Below, piece after piece: positions 27,741 to 39,754 of a DNA stretch of 64,000 nt. The translations under genes and the position numbers were made by a program. Source of the stretch: Nemania diffusa (Eukaryota; Ascomycota; Sordariomycetes; Xylariales; Xylariaceae); the NCBI GenBank assembly GCA_038501195.1, contig JBBPUQ010000009.1:868001-932000 (forward strand), written 5' to 3'. Below the pieces are notes generated by a model. That model did not search any database. It was not told the DNA's origin and saw only the letters and a list, made by a program, of their open reading frames with translations. Position 1 is the first letter of the stretch. Every line of letters starts with the position of its first letter.

Positions 27741-27939
27741 TAATAAAAAAGTAAAATATATAAGCTATATAAAACTAGCATATTTATAAATTATATATAA
27801 CAAATTTAATTTAAAAAAACTGCATTTAATTTATATAGCTATTTTAAAATATAATTAAATTAACTGCATATATATTAATTTGTATAAAAGTTTAAATAAA
27901 TTATTGTTAAATTGAAAAAATGATTGTAAAAAGTTAAGT

Positions 27940-27985
27940 TGTAAGTTTGATTTAAGAAAGAGAGTGGAAGAAAAAGGTGGGCCTT
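27940..27985. other. sharp AT-block / gene-space boundary
   Basis: Up to about 27,950 the sequence is AT-dominated. From about 27,961 it becomes normal-composition fungal DNA with CpG, GGG and CCC words. The change is complete within a few tens of bases. No target-site duplication or inverted repeat is obvious at the junction. Confidence 0.85.
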
Positions 27986-29869
27986 AGTGGTGTCGGCGTA
28001 GTTACCAAATTGAATTATGAGACAGTAAGCCCTGTGGGCGACCGTAGATTACTTGGGTGCAGCGGTAAGGTACCTCAACGTAAGCACAACACGAAGGGGA
28101 CCCTTCAATGATGTAACCATAGCTACCTCTCTGACATATCGGAGCCGCCAGCGAAACTACACTAGAGCTGGCGGGCTGGTTGGGCTCTCCAAGATTGCCT
28201 TTTTCTTCGAGCACGTCTTTCATCGCGACATAAATAAGGCAAATAGAACCATGCCACTGGAGAGATAGAGAGAGTTCAAAATCCCTGTACTCTTCTATTC
28301 TCCTCTGGCGGTCTGTCTGAATATCGTGAAGCCATGAATTGCAAACGGACCCGGCGTCTGTGCCTCATTTAGAAGATATCCACATAAGCTACAGTACAGC
28401 TACAGGACTAACCTCGTAGACTATTACCTATTATAGATTAGCCAACATACAGAGGGCCAGAATCTGTCTCCATACTGCATAGGATATCTACATATACGTA
28501 CATACGTACAGTGGTAGGTGCTATGTAGCGTGTACTGTAGGTATGTCGGTAGGTAGGACAATACGCTACATGGAGGGTAAAATTCAGAAATACAAGGTCA
28601 TACATACTAGAAAACAGGCCGATGCAGTCAATGGTCATAGCTGATTGATGGGTCGATGATGTGGTTCTTTGCTGTTCTTTTTCTTCTTCTTACTTTTGCG
28701 AAAGTATGAAATGGAATGGAATAGCTCTATTACCTTAACCATACAGCGGCACAGTACAAGAAAGATACTGTATGTAGAAGAGGAATTGCTGTGTTCGGTG
28801 ATCGGTTGGTCGGCCAGGGAGTGATTGGTGACTGACATCTGTGTTTCCATTGTCAAAGATGCTGGCCGATGAGTCGGAACATCCCAAGGGAAATAGCGCA
28901 GGCCCTGGGCCCCATTGGACTAGTGTAGGTCCTGCCGTACACATGCTGTAGATAGCCCCCTGCTCTATGGTCTAGCAGGTACCTAAGTATCTCCGCAGTA
29001 CATCATCGTACCTACCTAAGGTTTCTAGCGTGGACCTAGATTTGGCAATAGTGTGTTACGCGCATGTTTCCTCCACAGTGCCCAGGCGAATGTGAGGCCA
29101 AACGGGCAAAAAAGGATGGGTGGGTCCCTCACACAGCAGACTGGCCTGGCTTAGTTCGGCGGGTGAACTAAACAGACCTGTGGTACAGCAGCGTAGTGCT
29201 GTACTGTACTTGGCTAGTACTTATACCCACGCCTCACAGACCTGTGTTGTGCTGGTACTTGCTCCACCTCCAATCCTCCCTCCCCATCCTTGACCCACCC
29301 ATCCAACTCACCCGTCTTTCCTCTACCTGCCCAGTACCTATCCAACTAAACCGACCAAACCATCCACCTCATCTTCCGTCTCTCTTGTCTAGCATTGTGC
29401 CTTGACTTCCTTTCTTTCTTTTGACCAAGGAACAGCTAGGCTCTTCCACACGACCTTGTCTGTCCCGGTATCTTGGGACGCCATTGTTGTCTTCTTTCCT
29501 TGTGCAGTTGGTTGTGCTTGCACTTGAGCCTTCTCTTCATCTAACCAACGCTTTGTCCCCATCCTCGTCTCGTACTTATTAACCTCGTCCTCGCGATTTA
29601 CCTCCCACTTCTTACTTCCCAGCCTCGACCTTCCGAAGAACCAACAACTCGATACGACGACCGACTAAACTGGCGAAGAGGCAACCCAGACCATGTAATG
29701 CAGCTGCATGAGAAGCCCACTATTCTAACGTTGGACTCCTGACAGTCTGGCTAGGTGCAGGTTGCAGATTGCAGTTGTTTCTCAGAGCTCCTAATACGAA
29801 AATATATTGTCCGGTTTATCGAGGTCATATTCGACTCATTCAGACGCCTAGCGAAATCGACAGTCCAAA
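27986..29869. other. intergenic DNA and promoter/leader of the ELL gene
   Basis: Short frames here have no recognisable product and lack coding-like composition. From about 29,260 to 29,640 the + strand is rich in C and T (CCTCC, TTTCTTTCTTTT, CCTCGTCC), a common feature of fungal promoters and 5' leaders, so the transcription start of the ELL gene probably lies near its end. Nothing else is recognised. Confidence 0.5.
29693..29742 (+). promoter_or_regulatory. start-stop uORF and 14-codon uORF ahead of ELL
   Basis: ATG TAA at 29,693-29,698 is a minimal start-stop element. The next ATG at 29,698 overlaps its last base and opens a 14-codon frame ending in TGA at 29,742. Both lie about 130-180 bp before the ELL start and could lower its translation if they are in the mRNA. 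Transcript coverage is not visible from sequence. Confidence 0.35.
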
Positions 29870-32306
29870 ATGCCAGCCATGGCGACTCTCAGAGTTCCAG
29901 ATGCGGGCTTGCAGCTAGAGAGCCCTCCAAGCTCGAGGGACTCTCTTCCCCTACAGGCCTTTGGGATCGTGTTGAATAGTAGTATGATTGAGGATATGAT
30001 CAAAAGTGTCCAGAGTGGACAGTCCGTCGAACTAACTCTAGGAAACTCTCCCGTAAGTTTGGATTTGGCTATTTCCTACCCCTAACCCATTACCAAACCA
30101 GCTACATCTGGGCATAAACGAAACGACCCGCCTCCTTTTGTTTTTATATATTAGGTGCCGCGCGTAGGACGGGTTCTTTATTACACAGAGACCAGACGAG
30201 GAGATATAGTGGACTTGCTAACCAAACTATGCTCTACTTAGACATTACACTATGGATCGCGAGAGGAAAAGGTTTCCGCCCCGCCGGGCTCTTTAAACTA
30301 CGATCTATATCTCACAGATCTCACGGGTTCTGAAAGCAAGACCCAGCGACTACCGCACCCTACTATGTCCATCTGGAAGAAACCACCCACATCTCTATCC
30401 ACAAAGAAAGTGACGAAAGTGACGACGAAGCATGCCAGCCGTGCCTCGTCTTCTGGGGTTGACTCGGATGCTGATACTCGAGCTGGCTCACACGCTCAAT
30501 GGAGCGGAAAGGGGTACGGTGACTTCGGTTGGGTCTCATTTTGCGGAGCTAACGATAAACAGGCAAAAACCTGGCAATGGTGGCCCCAAAGGCTCTAAGT
30601 TCCTCACAACCGGGAAATCCGCAATGGCGAGCGTTTTATCAAGCACGACAACCCGATCATTACCTTCGAGCCCCGCCCTCAATGGTGTATCTTCGCCGAA
30701 CCCGGGTTTCACCGCTTCGCAGCAAATACTAGAGAAGAATAAGGGTCAGAGGTCTACATTGGTCCACGAACTGGCTGTGAGAGATCAGTCATTTGACCAT
30801 TTGAAAGATGTTTGGACTGGTGCAGATGCGGATCTAACCCCGACAGTGGAGAAGGTTGCTGATTTCATCAAGTCCACACAGAAGTGGAGCTTGAAGAAGA
30901 GGCATTGGAAAGAACTAGATGTCTGGAACTACGACTACGATAGCCCAGAAGATCGGCAATCAGCCATTGATAATGCTATTAAAGTATACGACAAGCAGAG
31001 GGTGGTGTTATCCGACGCAGTATGGGACAGGCTGCTTCCGTTGAAGGACCGAAACAAAAATATCGTGCTGAGCAAGCTACAAGCCACAATAGCCAAACAG
31101 AGCACGAATATTCCAGCACCCAAGACTTCAGCCCAGAAAGCAGAGGACGGCAATAAGAGCGAGATTGACTCGTCTAAAGCAAAAGGCGAGGCCATGTCAA
31201 GGTCAAATTCTCAACCAATCACTAGCAAGCCGAAGAAAATTAGTGAGCGGGAGGCACAGACGAAACGGCTCCTCTCCAACAACCCAAAGAAACCTCCCCC
31301 GAAGAAACCGGTTAGTAAGGTTAAGGCTGCCGAGGAGAAAGGCAAGAGGGTTCTTTCTGAGGAATATGTATACGACACAGATACCAGCGTAGAGGATGCT
31401 CCTCTCTCGCAAATCACTACGGCTGCTCCGAAGCCGAAGCTCCCCCCGAAACCAGTGGAGAAACCGGCTGAGAAACCAGTTGAGAAACCTGCCGAAAAAC
31501 CTGTGAGGAGAGTGGCTACGAAGCCAAAAGAGCCGCCGGCTCCTTCAGTTCCCCTCAAGCCGAAACCAAAGCCTCTGGTTCGGGCTCCCCGCGCGCTAGG
31601 GGCCACAAATAAATCACCTAAAAAACGTCCCCGGGAAGATGAAGAGAGTAGTTCTAGTTCCGGTGCTCCCTTGAGCAAGCGTATCAAGCCAAAGGAGCTG
31701 CCAAAACCGGTTACAGTCCCCAAGGCAATGAAACATCGGGCATCGGATGCGAGCCAAAACTCTCGAGGAACCAACAGCACGGTATCCTCGAGTCTCACGA
31801 TGAAAAGCAAGAATACATCACCCACGAAATCCTCGCCTCTTGTTACGTCACCGCCGACAAATGCTTCTGATCTCGATGAGCGCCCTGCAAGTCAACGACC
31901 GCTGACCCACGCGCAGCAAAACCCACCACAGCAACATCGCAATGGCGTGCGTGATCGAGAGCGTGCGCGTGACCGTGGTCTGACCCACGGATCTACGAAT
32001 AATACATCATCAAATTCGGCGACATCATCAGTGGCAGCTAGTAAGAAGCGAAAGCCCCGAGAGTCTATAGAGGAGTCCCCTGAGACAACACCAACTCCGC
32101 CTACAAAGAAGCCCCGTATCTCCCCAGAAATCTTGCTTCAAGCCCGCAAATTTACGCAATTTTACAAGAAGTACGAGGCGCTTCATTGGGAGATAGCCGA
32201 ATTGAAAGAACCACCCGAGGACAAACTGAGCGATTTGGTTGAAATGCGTGAGAGACTTGCCATTATGAAGGACGAAATTCAGCGAGCTGCCGCAGCCGGA
32301 GCTTAG
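29870..32306 (+). CDS. RNA polymerase II elongation factor ELL
   Basis: Exons 29,870-30,052, 30,242-30,513 and 30,563-32,306 join in frame (GT-AG introns of 189 and 49 nt) to a 732-residue protein. Residues 1-300 fit the ELL N-terminal domain: ELTLGNSP joins TLHYG across intron 1, followed by SLNYDLYLTDL, and at about 217-298 a winged-helix-like stretch with WKELDVWNYDYDSPEDRQ. The middle is low-complexity and basic, with an EKPxEKP repeat near 445-475 and several nuclear-localisation-like KKRPRE/KKRKPRE clusters. The last 51 residues (FTQFYKKYEALHWEIAEL onwards) fit the short coiled Occludin/ELL C-terminal domain. ELL proteins suppress Pol II pausing in the nucleus, usually with an EAF partner. 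The alternative start ATG at 29,879 would remove three residues. Identity is from family knowledge; the exon joins are supported by frame and motif continuity. Confidence 0.8.
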
Positions 32307-35300
32307 AATCATATTATGTGATGAGTTGGCCAAAGAGCCTACTAGATCCTGAGAAGGGTCTATCTAGGTTATCTTCACGTCTATCACACAACAGGAGTTG
32401 GTATTTTTGGGATAAGGACTAAGAAAGCGCAAGGATGCAGGTGGTAGGATACCAACCCATTTTTTAGCGGGCGAAAACCGGGAGGCAAGCAATGAGGCAT
32501 AGTCACGGATAGGCGTACGGAATTTGGGCCTTTGGTGGGAAAGGTGGATAGAAAACATGCCCTCACGATACAGGCCTAGAACGATGATAGGAGGCGGGTT
32601 TGCCTCGACTTGGGAATTCTTTGCAGCCCATGTATAACTTTGCCAGCTTTTTCAGAAAAACCGAGTACCACGTATCCATTAGCTAGATTAGCGATTCGAG
32701 CGAATTAAGTACTTGATTTCTAGTGACTAGTTAATGATCAGCTCGATTAATTCAATATCAATGCTCTGCCTGTCATGGGTATATTTTTAACCTCGATATG
32801 ATACATCTCCAGATTTTCACCACCTCAGGTCACGTTATTAATAAACTAGGATGGCTACAATTCTAAGATCCGGACAGGGTTGCATTTGCTCCTTGCAGAA
32901 TACCTACAAGGTTATTCACTACGTTTATTCACACCGTCAATACTACCAGTAACAAAAACATAATTTGGATATATCTACTCAAAGAGCAGCTGACTCAAAT
33001 ACTCCTCGTCTTATAGTTTTGAGTGTTACATAATTGCTCTTGTTTAATCCTACTAACCATCTTAAGGTAATAATTTAGGTTATGCTGCTTCCCTGCTACA
33101 TCGTTATTCCCAAAACTATAGACTCTAGGTGAAGAGCTATGCGTGGCGGTCTGCATGCATAGCATGTAGTAGACGAGGCGTGTGCGCGTGTAAACTCGTA
33201 GGCCACTTGTAGCAGCGTGATGTATTAAGCATGATATGAAGACCCCGGCCCAGATTTCTCAAACACGGAACCCTTGGGTATAATCCCATAGGATAGATAT
33301 ATGGTGTAGAATAAAATTCCGTACTACTAATTTCACTTACTATTTTCTAAATCCTGTGAACAAAATACCAAAAACTTAAAGTGGGAGTGATACTAAGGCG
33401 TAGAAAACTCGTTCATTTTCCATCTCGTTAAGTTTGAAACAAACAGCTGCGTGCCTCCGGTTACGCACGTAGGCAGACTGGTGACCTATTTCCCACCGTA
33501 CCTTTGCCTGATCTCACCTACAGTATCGAAACCACTGTGAGCTCTGATCTGGTACGGGCATCACCCCGGCGCGCATGCCAGATCGACCGCTCGTCTTTTT
33601 TCGCCACAGCAACAGCGCAACGGCAATGCATGTATGTGGTGGGTATGTGTATGCACGGGCAGAGGCAAACAGGGAAGATGCAAGGCAATGCAAGGCAGTC
33701 AGGCGAGTGCCGAGTATCGGGGGCCCGTCTTGGCTGGGAGGCATATATCCAGAATACAAGAGTTTTCGTTAGGAGGAGCAGTTCGTGTGTACATCCTCGA
33801 TGACGTAGTGGCTAGTTGCAAATTAAGTTGGTGTTTGCATGCACGTACGCGTAAGTGGTTGGCGCTCAAGACATCAGTAGGCAGGCTACTTGTAGCAGGA
33901 TTTGAGACTAGGGCGAGGTAGGTAGCAGCAACGCGAGTTATTTAAAAGACGGCACGCCTATCAGCGAGATGCCCAATGTCTAAGACAGTTGACAATTCCA
34001 ATTTCCCATGATTGGTCCAGTTGGTACGGGGTGAGGAGACATGCATGCACTTTGGGTGGATGAGCAGAATACTTACTGTGAGAGAGACGAGACAGCACCA
34101 TACGGCCTCACATGAGGCCGGAAAGGCGGACAAGGCCTACAGGGTGGGCTGGAGTTACACGGTGCTTAGAGGCGTGTGTGAGCCTGGAGAGCTCAATACC
34201 AACGACAATCGTGGCTATATTTGCCCACGCGACCTGTCTAGGTGACACCGCCGAGCCGGCCGGAATTACACCCGCTGTCTGCCAAACGGGGCACAGCGGT
34301 TTGACGTACGGGCGTACGACGTCTCCCCGTTGGATCAATATACCAAGAGGGCACGCGCGATTCTAGGCTGGTAGGCATGTTGGATACAGGTAAACAACCA
34401 TTTCGAGATAGGTAGCTGTATGCGTGGAGATGGTTCGATGCGCTGCTATAAGGGCACACACACAGCCAGTTCCAGACCTAGACCCAGTACACGGTGGTCG
34501 GTAGATGTAACGCGGGAACAAGATTTGGGGCTGTAGAATACTAGGTTATGGTGTGGATAACTATATCTATCGTTGACAATGAGAGGAGGTAAGGGGGTGG
34601 GAACGGAACGTGTACGCGGGTTTCTTGTACATATGTTGGGTATTATTAGTTCATAGGGTTTGTACGCTATATGTATATTCTCTAGTATGTAGCTGGGTTT
34701 CTGTTCGTTACGTGTCCTTGAAACTTAAAAACTATGTGGTTGTTACTGAACGAGTAGTCTTCAACACACTGTATGGAGTGTCAAACGACCTGGAACGATA
34801 GTTGGCTCCTCCAGTTCTCCTACAGCGCGCTAAAACAAAGATAGATCGGAAACCTCGATATCGCAACAAGGTGTGACATGTAGCCTCGAGGTGGCTGGCT
34901 ACACATGCTAGTAGCCGCCCGAGATACTGCCATGCGTGGCCAACTGGGGAGGCGCTCCTTGCTTGGCTTGTACTACACTGAAGTATGCCGTTCGCCCTAT
35001 ATTTAGGTATGACAGGATATCATTCAACCTATAAGGTGGCTGTGGGCAGTAAAGATAATAAGGACTTCCCCTCCTTGACCTTGCTAGCAGAATTCGTCAC
35101 GTTGAAATGGACATCTAGTCCACGGACTAGCCATGGTAAATACATCGGGGTACATCGGGGAGCCCCTGTCCGCCCGAAATCGTCTCCTATTTCTAGTCCG
35201 TGATAAATAGATGTAAATTAGGTGTCACCGGCTTCCAAAAAGCACAAATATCCATGCCCGGTTGATCATTTCTTTCGGCTATCGCTATCTCCTGCCTATA

Positions 35301-36240
35301 TCGCAGCAATTTGGTATCGTTGATTGCTTGCATTAGCTATGCAACGATGTGGTCCCTCATATAGTCTGGGGTGTTTGGAATCCCTGTAGTTCCAAACTAT
35401 CGGGTCAAGATAGTGTTGAAAAACGTAGGTGGAGAGATGAGAAACTTTACAATTATATGACCTATACCTTAATGTTAAATTGAAACGTTTAGCTACCTCT
35501 ATTCGCCCCTGTTGGACTATTAGGTATTTTAGGGTCAACTCAAAGTATATTAGTGAGCCTAATAGAGGTAGCAATGTAGAGCAGACAGGTTTTAGGGCCA
35601 TTAGTCTTTAGTATAGGAGAAGCTACTTATAGATAGCCCAGTATTTCTCTAGTTTAAAGCTTCAAGCGAGGAAGAGAATAGGCATATACCATCAATGAGC
35701 GTATGCATGTCGTTTCCTATAACCTTCGTGTCTCAAGCGTAGGATGCTGCTTTACTTTGGCGGGTGTCGACGTGTGTGCAGCTATGACTCTCTCTACTGT
35801 TAAAATAAATGATAGGCAAATATTTGTGCAGTTGTTAGTGAGAAAAAAAAACAAGAAAACGAGTTGTTTATACTTCTGAGGTAGAAAACCTAGAGTACGA
35901 CGCATAGTAAATTGTTACGATATAACGAGGCAGACTGCGGATTCTGGTGCAAGCTCACTATGCTTGCGTGGTAGACAGTTCAAACAAACGATCACAAAAA
36001 CAGGCTTGTAGTATCAGCAGAGGGGAATCAATGTTGACAAAATGGTCCCTGAGAACATGGATGGAATATATATTCTTCATAAAAACTATCCAGATATTGT
36101 AAAGCAACAAGAGCGCAGAAGAGTAGCTGGCACACCTCACTTCTGATCAACTCTTCTATCCGTGTTACTCAAGATATAACCATAGCCCAATCATACTTCA
36201 TCCACCCGATCTCGACCTACCTCGAACCGTAGTTCATGAT
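32307..36240. other. intergenic, about 3.9 kb, no supported gene
   Basis: It holds the ELL 3' region and the upstream region of the gene at 36,241. Overlapping short frames on both strands around 33.5-34.4 kb have no family resemblance and conflict with one another. A small inverted repeat (CACGGACTAG at 35,121 and CTAGTCCGTG at 35,193) is the only structure noted. No tRNA or rRNA was found. Confidence 0.5.
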
Positions 36241-37002
36241 ATGTATGCTCCTCCGTTCTTTGTTCATCCCTATGCCCAAGGCCGGGGAAACTATGGCTTT
36301 TCCGCTGAACGAACAAGACGACAATCTTCAGAAGCTGTAGTAGATGGTCCAAGTCTTCGAGCCAGACGCTCTCAACAGACCTCTGGTGTAAGAAAAATGA
36401 TGGCGGAGATGAAAGTGTCTCTTGCAGTAAATCAGCTGAGCGACCAGGTCAAGGAGAGTAAACAATTCTGGAAGGAATTTCGAGATGAATACTTGGCGGA
36501 AGTAAATAGTATTAAACTCTACGTCGGAGCGGACGTCCTCCAGCAAATCTGGCGAAAGAAGGTAGCGTTCAGCAGGAAAGACAAATTCGGGGATAAGGGA
36601 GACAATCAACAGTTTGCCATCCAAAGTATGAAGCTGGAAAGTTGTTTAAACCAAGTCGATGAAGCTACACAGCTCCTAGCAGAAGTCTTGTCATCCGATT
36701 ACAGCAGCGATTATGATTCTCAGCAACATCACTTAGCCAAGATACGTGGAGCTGGTAATATGGTTGTCGGCCTGAGTAAAAGATCTGTCGCAAACGAGGC
36801 GGCCTGCACAGATCTTATGGGAGAACTAGCGGAGCTGGAAAAGTTCATCGATTCCAAAAGTACTACCGGGGGCATCGCCAAGGGCCAATCACAGAACGCA
36901 ACTGGTGTAGAAGGGGAGGATCCCGAAGGCTTAGACTCGACTGGAGGACACGGAGACTATGGAGAGGAAGACAACCCTAACCCCAACGGCTGGGCAGAGT
37001 GA
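36241..37002 (+). CDS. hypothetical protein, 253 aa, fungal
   Basis: A single uninterrupted frame from ATG, not recognised as any named family. Residues 1-50 are basic and disordered-looking (RTRRQSSE, RARRSQQ). Residues 50-210 are predicted by eye to be mostly helical and charged, with heptad-like spacing (QLSDQVKESKQFWKEFRDEY; ACTDLMGELAELEKFID), so a coiled coil is likely. The last 45 residues are acidic and low in hydrophobics (EGEDPEGLDS, EEDNPNPNG). There is no signal peptide or membrane segment. The start follows a pyrimidine/ACC-rich leader. A neighbouring frame continues past the stop to about 37,142, so a longer or alternatively spliced 3' end is possible. No function can be given. 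Confidence 0.65.
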   Translation: MYAPPFFVHPYAQGRGNYGFSAERTRRQSSEAVVDGPSLRARRSQQTSGVRKMMAEMKVSLAVNQLSDQVKESKQFWKEFRDEYLAEVNSIKLYVGADVLQQIWRKKVAFSRKDKFGDKGDNQQFAIQSMKLESCLNQVDEATQLLAEVLSSDYSSDYDSQQHHLAKIRGAGNMVVGLSKRSVANEAACTDLMGELAELEKFIDSKSTTGGIAKGQSQNATGVEGEDPEGLDSTGGHGDYGEEDNPNPNGWAE

Positions 37003-37991
37003 CGACGATGAGAATATCAACCGAGACGTCTGTGGGCCCGAGAATGGAGCAAGGAAACTATACTGTTGGGGACGTGTTGATGATGTACGTAGACGAGTTA
37101 AGCAACAGTATACCCGCCAAGGGCATTATCGAGGTTGACTAGGTAGTTCAAAAATATTTCATTTCGTTAGTAGCATCCTAGACTTACAAGAATTGGGGGG
37201 GTTATCACATAACGTACCTTAAAAAAAAGGGTGAAGCATCGTCCCCATCAGAGTGATCGGAATTGAATTCTCTATAGAAGAGGCTGTGTATTGCACTGAA
37301 GTGATCCGCACAAGCTTCATGACGACTCTCCCATAGGAACCAACCTCGGCCACGCTCCCCTCTCGGGTATGCGCAGACGGGAAGGCCCTGCGTTTCTGAT
37401 GCCAATCATATGCGTGACATCACGCGAGGTCCTCACGGACAGACCTGTGGGAGCCCCCACGCAAGGTGAGGCACAGGTGAGGTTGAAGCGTACTCCGAAT
37501 TTCTCACGGGCAAGAAAATACAGCTTGCGCTCCGAAGAGCGCGAAGCCGGTGAACTGCTGCGACGAGCGCAGCTGTTCTGTGTGAAGCCCGGAAACACAG
37601 CCTTGATGAGGACGATGCTTGAGGAAGGAAAAGAGGAGGAGGAGGAGAGTTGGAAATTGTGGACGTTTAAATTTCGAGTCATAGGTCGTGAGAGTTTAAG
37701 CTTTATCGATAAGAGAGAAGTGGGTACCTCAGAGTTACCAGGGTAGCTGTGGCGCGAGCTCCCTCTAGATGTGGCTTATACGCTTTCTAATTAGGTAAAG
37801 GGAGGGTCCACGTGTGGCTTGACTTTCTTCTCCTTTTGAGAACTTCAGATGCTAACTAAAGAAGAAAAGGATTGTAAAAGCAATATATACACCCGACTCT
37901 CAATAAAAAATTTACACTATGTCTCGTTATCCGTTACCTAGCTTCCTTTTTTTCTTAATTCTTAGCCCTTAGAGTTTCAAGGCCATCAAGC
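37003..37991. other. intergenic; 3' region and methyltransferase promoter
   Basis: Two frames of about 120 codons overlap on opposite strands near 37,317-37,746. Neither resembles a known protein and they exclude each other, so neither is called. AT-rich words with an ATATATAC box near 37,882 lie about 110 bp before the next start and could be its core promoter. Confidence 0.4.
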
Positions 37992-39074
37992 ATGGCTAAA
38001 TCATACCGTGACGTAAGTCCAGAGGACTTCCCCCAAGTCTGGCAGAGACCACCTTTCGAGGACTTGATGAATTGCTTGAAGCAACTCCACATCGAACCTC
38101 CCATTTGGAACTCTGCCATATCAAAGGAATTCTTGCAAGAGGATCAGGGGCCATCAAATACTGCTCGCTACCGTCGTGATGTGATCTCATATCTCTCTAG
38201 CATGATCAGCAGCAGTCTTCAATGGATAAAGGACGATGATCACAGGGAGATGATCTGGGACGAGGCAAGTCGTTGTCTTTCGCAGCGATGTGGGCGAGCA
38301 GGAATGGGCGAGATTACTCGAAGGTGGCCGTTCCATGACAGGCTAATTCCTTTCGAATTAATCGTACGGGAGCCTCCTATTACTGGCGATTCTTTGGGAC
38401 ATAAAACGTGGGGCTCTTCGTTTCTCATGGCCCAACTACTGGACAGTTTTACATCTGGATCATTAGCCCACGTTCTTGCATCAGATCGCCGAGAGTCTTT
38501 AGAGGTTCTGGAGCTTGGTTCGGGAACAGGTCTCTTGGGTATCGCCGCTGCCGCCATGTGGCAAGCAGATGTCATCCTCAGTGATCTCCCTAATATCATG
38601 CCAAACTTGGATTATAATATCGAGCAAAACCGAGCTACTGTTGAGCAGCTTGGTGGCAAAGTTAGTTCCGGTACACTAACTTGGGGATGTGAAAGTGGGA
38701 ATGCGACGAGATTCTCACGTGGGAATCAATTCAGCGTGAGTGCTAGCCTTTTGGTGATATTCTACTCTAACACATTCTAGATAATTCTCGCAGCTGATGG
38801 AATTTACGACGACGATCACCCAGCCCTCCTATCCTCGGCGATCCATACACAGCTACTTGATAGCCCAGACTCAAGAGCTATCATCATGGTGCCAATAAGG
38901 GATCAAATCACGAAGGCACTGGTCACCCAATTCCAGTTACACATGAGTAGTGGTACCCTATCTCTGGTAGCCCTCGAGGAGCATGTCCTTACAGGACAAG
39001 ACGATTGGGGGAATGATGGCGAGTTCCAGGCGGTAGAATGCTGGTGGGCGATCTTTGGGAAACAACTGACGTAA
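37992..39074 (+). CDS. Methyltransf_16 family protein (lysine) methyltransferase
   Basis: Exons 37,992-38,735 and 38,781-39,074 (45-nt intron) encode 345 residues. The C-terminal two thirds is a seven-beta-strand SAM methyltransferase. Motif I is VLELGSGTGLLGI at about 172-184. An acidic SDLP follows near 197-200 and DYNIEQN near 207-213. Immediately after the splice junction comes IILAADGIY, whose DGIY (254-257) is the [DE]xxY motif characteristic of the METTL21/EFM-type protein lysine methyltransferases. TWGSS near 139-143 is also usual in this family. The N-terminal 120 residues are family-specific and give no extra clue. Members methylate lysines of elongation factors, chaperones or other proteins in the cytosol or nucleus; the substrate cannot be read here. 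It is intact, with no signal peptide. Confidence 0.8.
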
Positions 39075-39754
39075 CAAATGAGCGTACCTACACTTTATCT
39101 AATTGGCCATGCCATCAGGCAAACAAGGGCATATCTACTTTGTGTTTGAGGACACTGACTTGCTTCATACTATGTCAGTTGTGTCAGTTGCCACCAGAAG
39201 TAGGAAGTCTGCTCTGATTCGCTTGTGTGCGTGTGTATATTTATGTGTAGTCTAGATAATACCTATTTGTTAGGTACCCTTGATAAATTTCAACGTGTGG
39301 GCGTTAGTAAAGGGTATTACTGGGCTGCATTCACTACAGCAGTGGCCCTCCGGGTTATGTTTGCATCCCAATGAGTCAATGAGTCAATGCGTTTTATTGA
39401 ATACATGGCAATAGCATTCACTATCACTTGAATGATGCAACTCGTATTTTCGCAATTTAGTGTGACTGCCCTCAGTGAATGATCCTGTAACCGCGTAGGA
39501 TTTTGTCTACTTAAGGGCCTTTGTGTCTTCGAAGATTCCTTTCCTTTTTCTACAACATCTGAGCCACTTCCACGCTGCATCGGACTGAGTTAACTATCTA
39601 AGCCGCAAATCATCATCACAGACCACAAAAGTCCTCAAGCTAGACTACCGGTTCCCTTCTTTCCCTTTTATCAACACCTCGTACACACAAATCGTGTTTT
39701 CTGCACCGCTAGCACATTACTCGACTTCAAGACATATAACACATCTGGGTCAAG
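39075..39754. other. intergenic, promoter and leader of the polyQ gene
   Basis: No gene is visible. A pyrimidine-rich stretch (about 39,535-39,560 and 39,655-39,670) precedes the start codon at 39,755, consistent with a promoter and 5' leader. Confidence 0.45.

Noticed and set aside
31211..31825. 204-codon frame on the - strand inside the ELL gene
   Set aside because: Antisense shadow of the low-complexity lysine/proline region; its phenylalanine/glycine repeats are the reverse reading of the EKP and KPK codons.
37317..37746. Two overlapping frames of about 120 codons on opposite strands
   Set aside because: Mutually exclusive, no recognisable family, no splice or context support.
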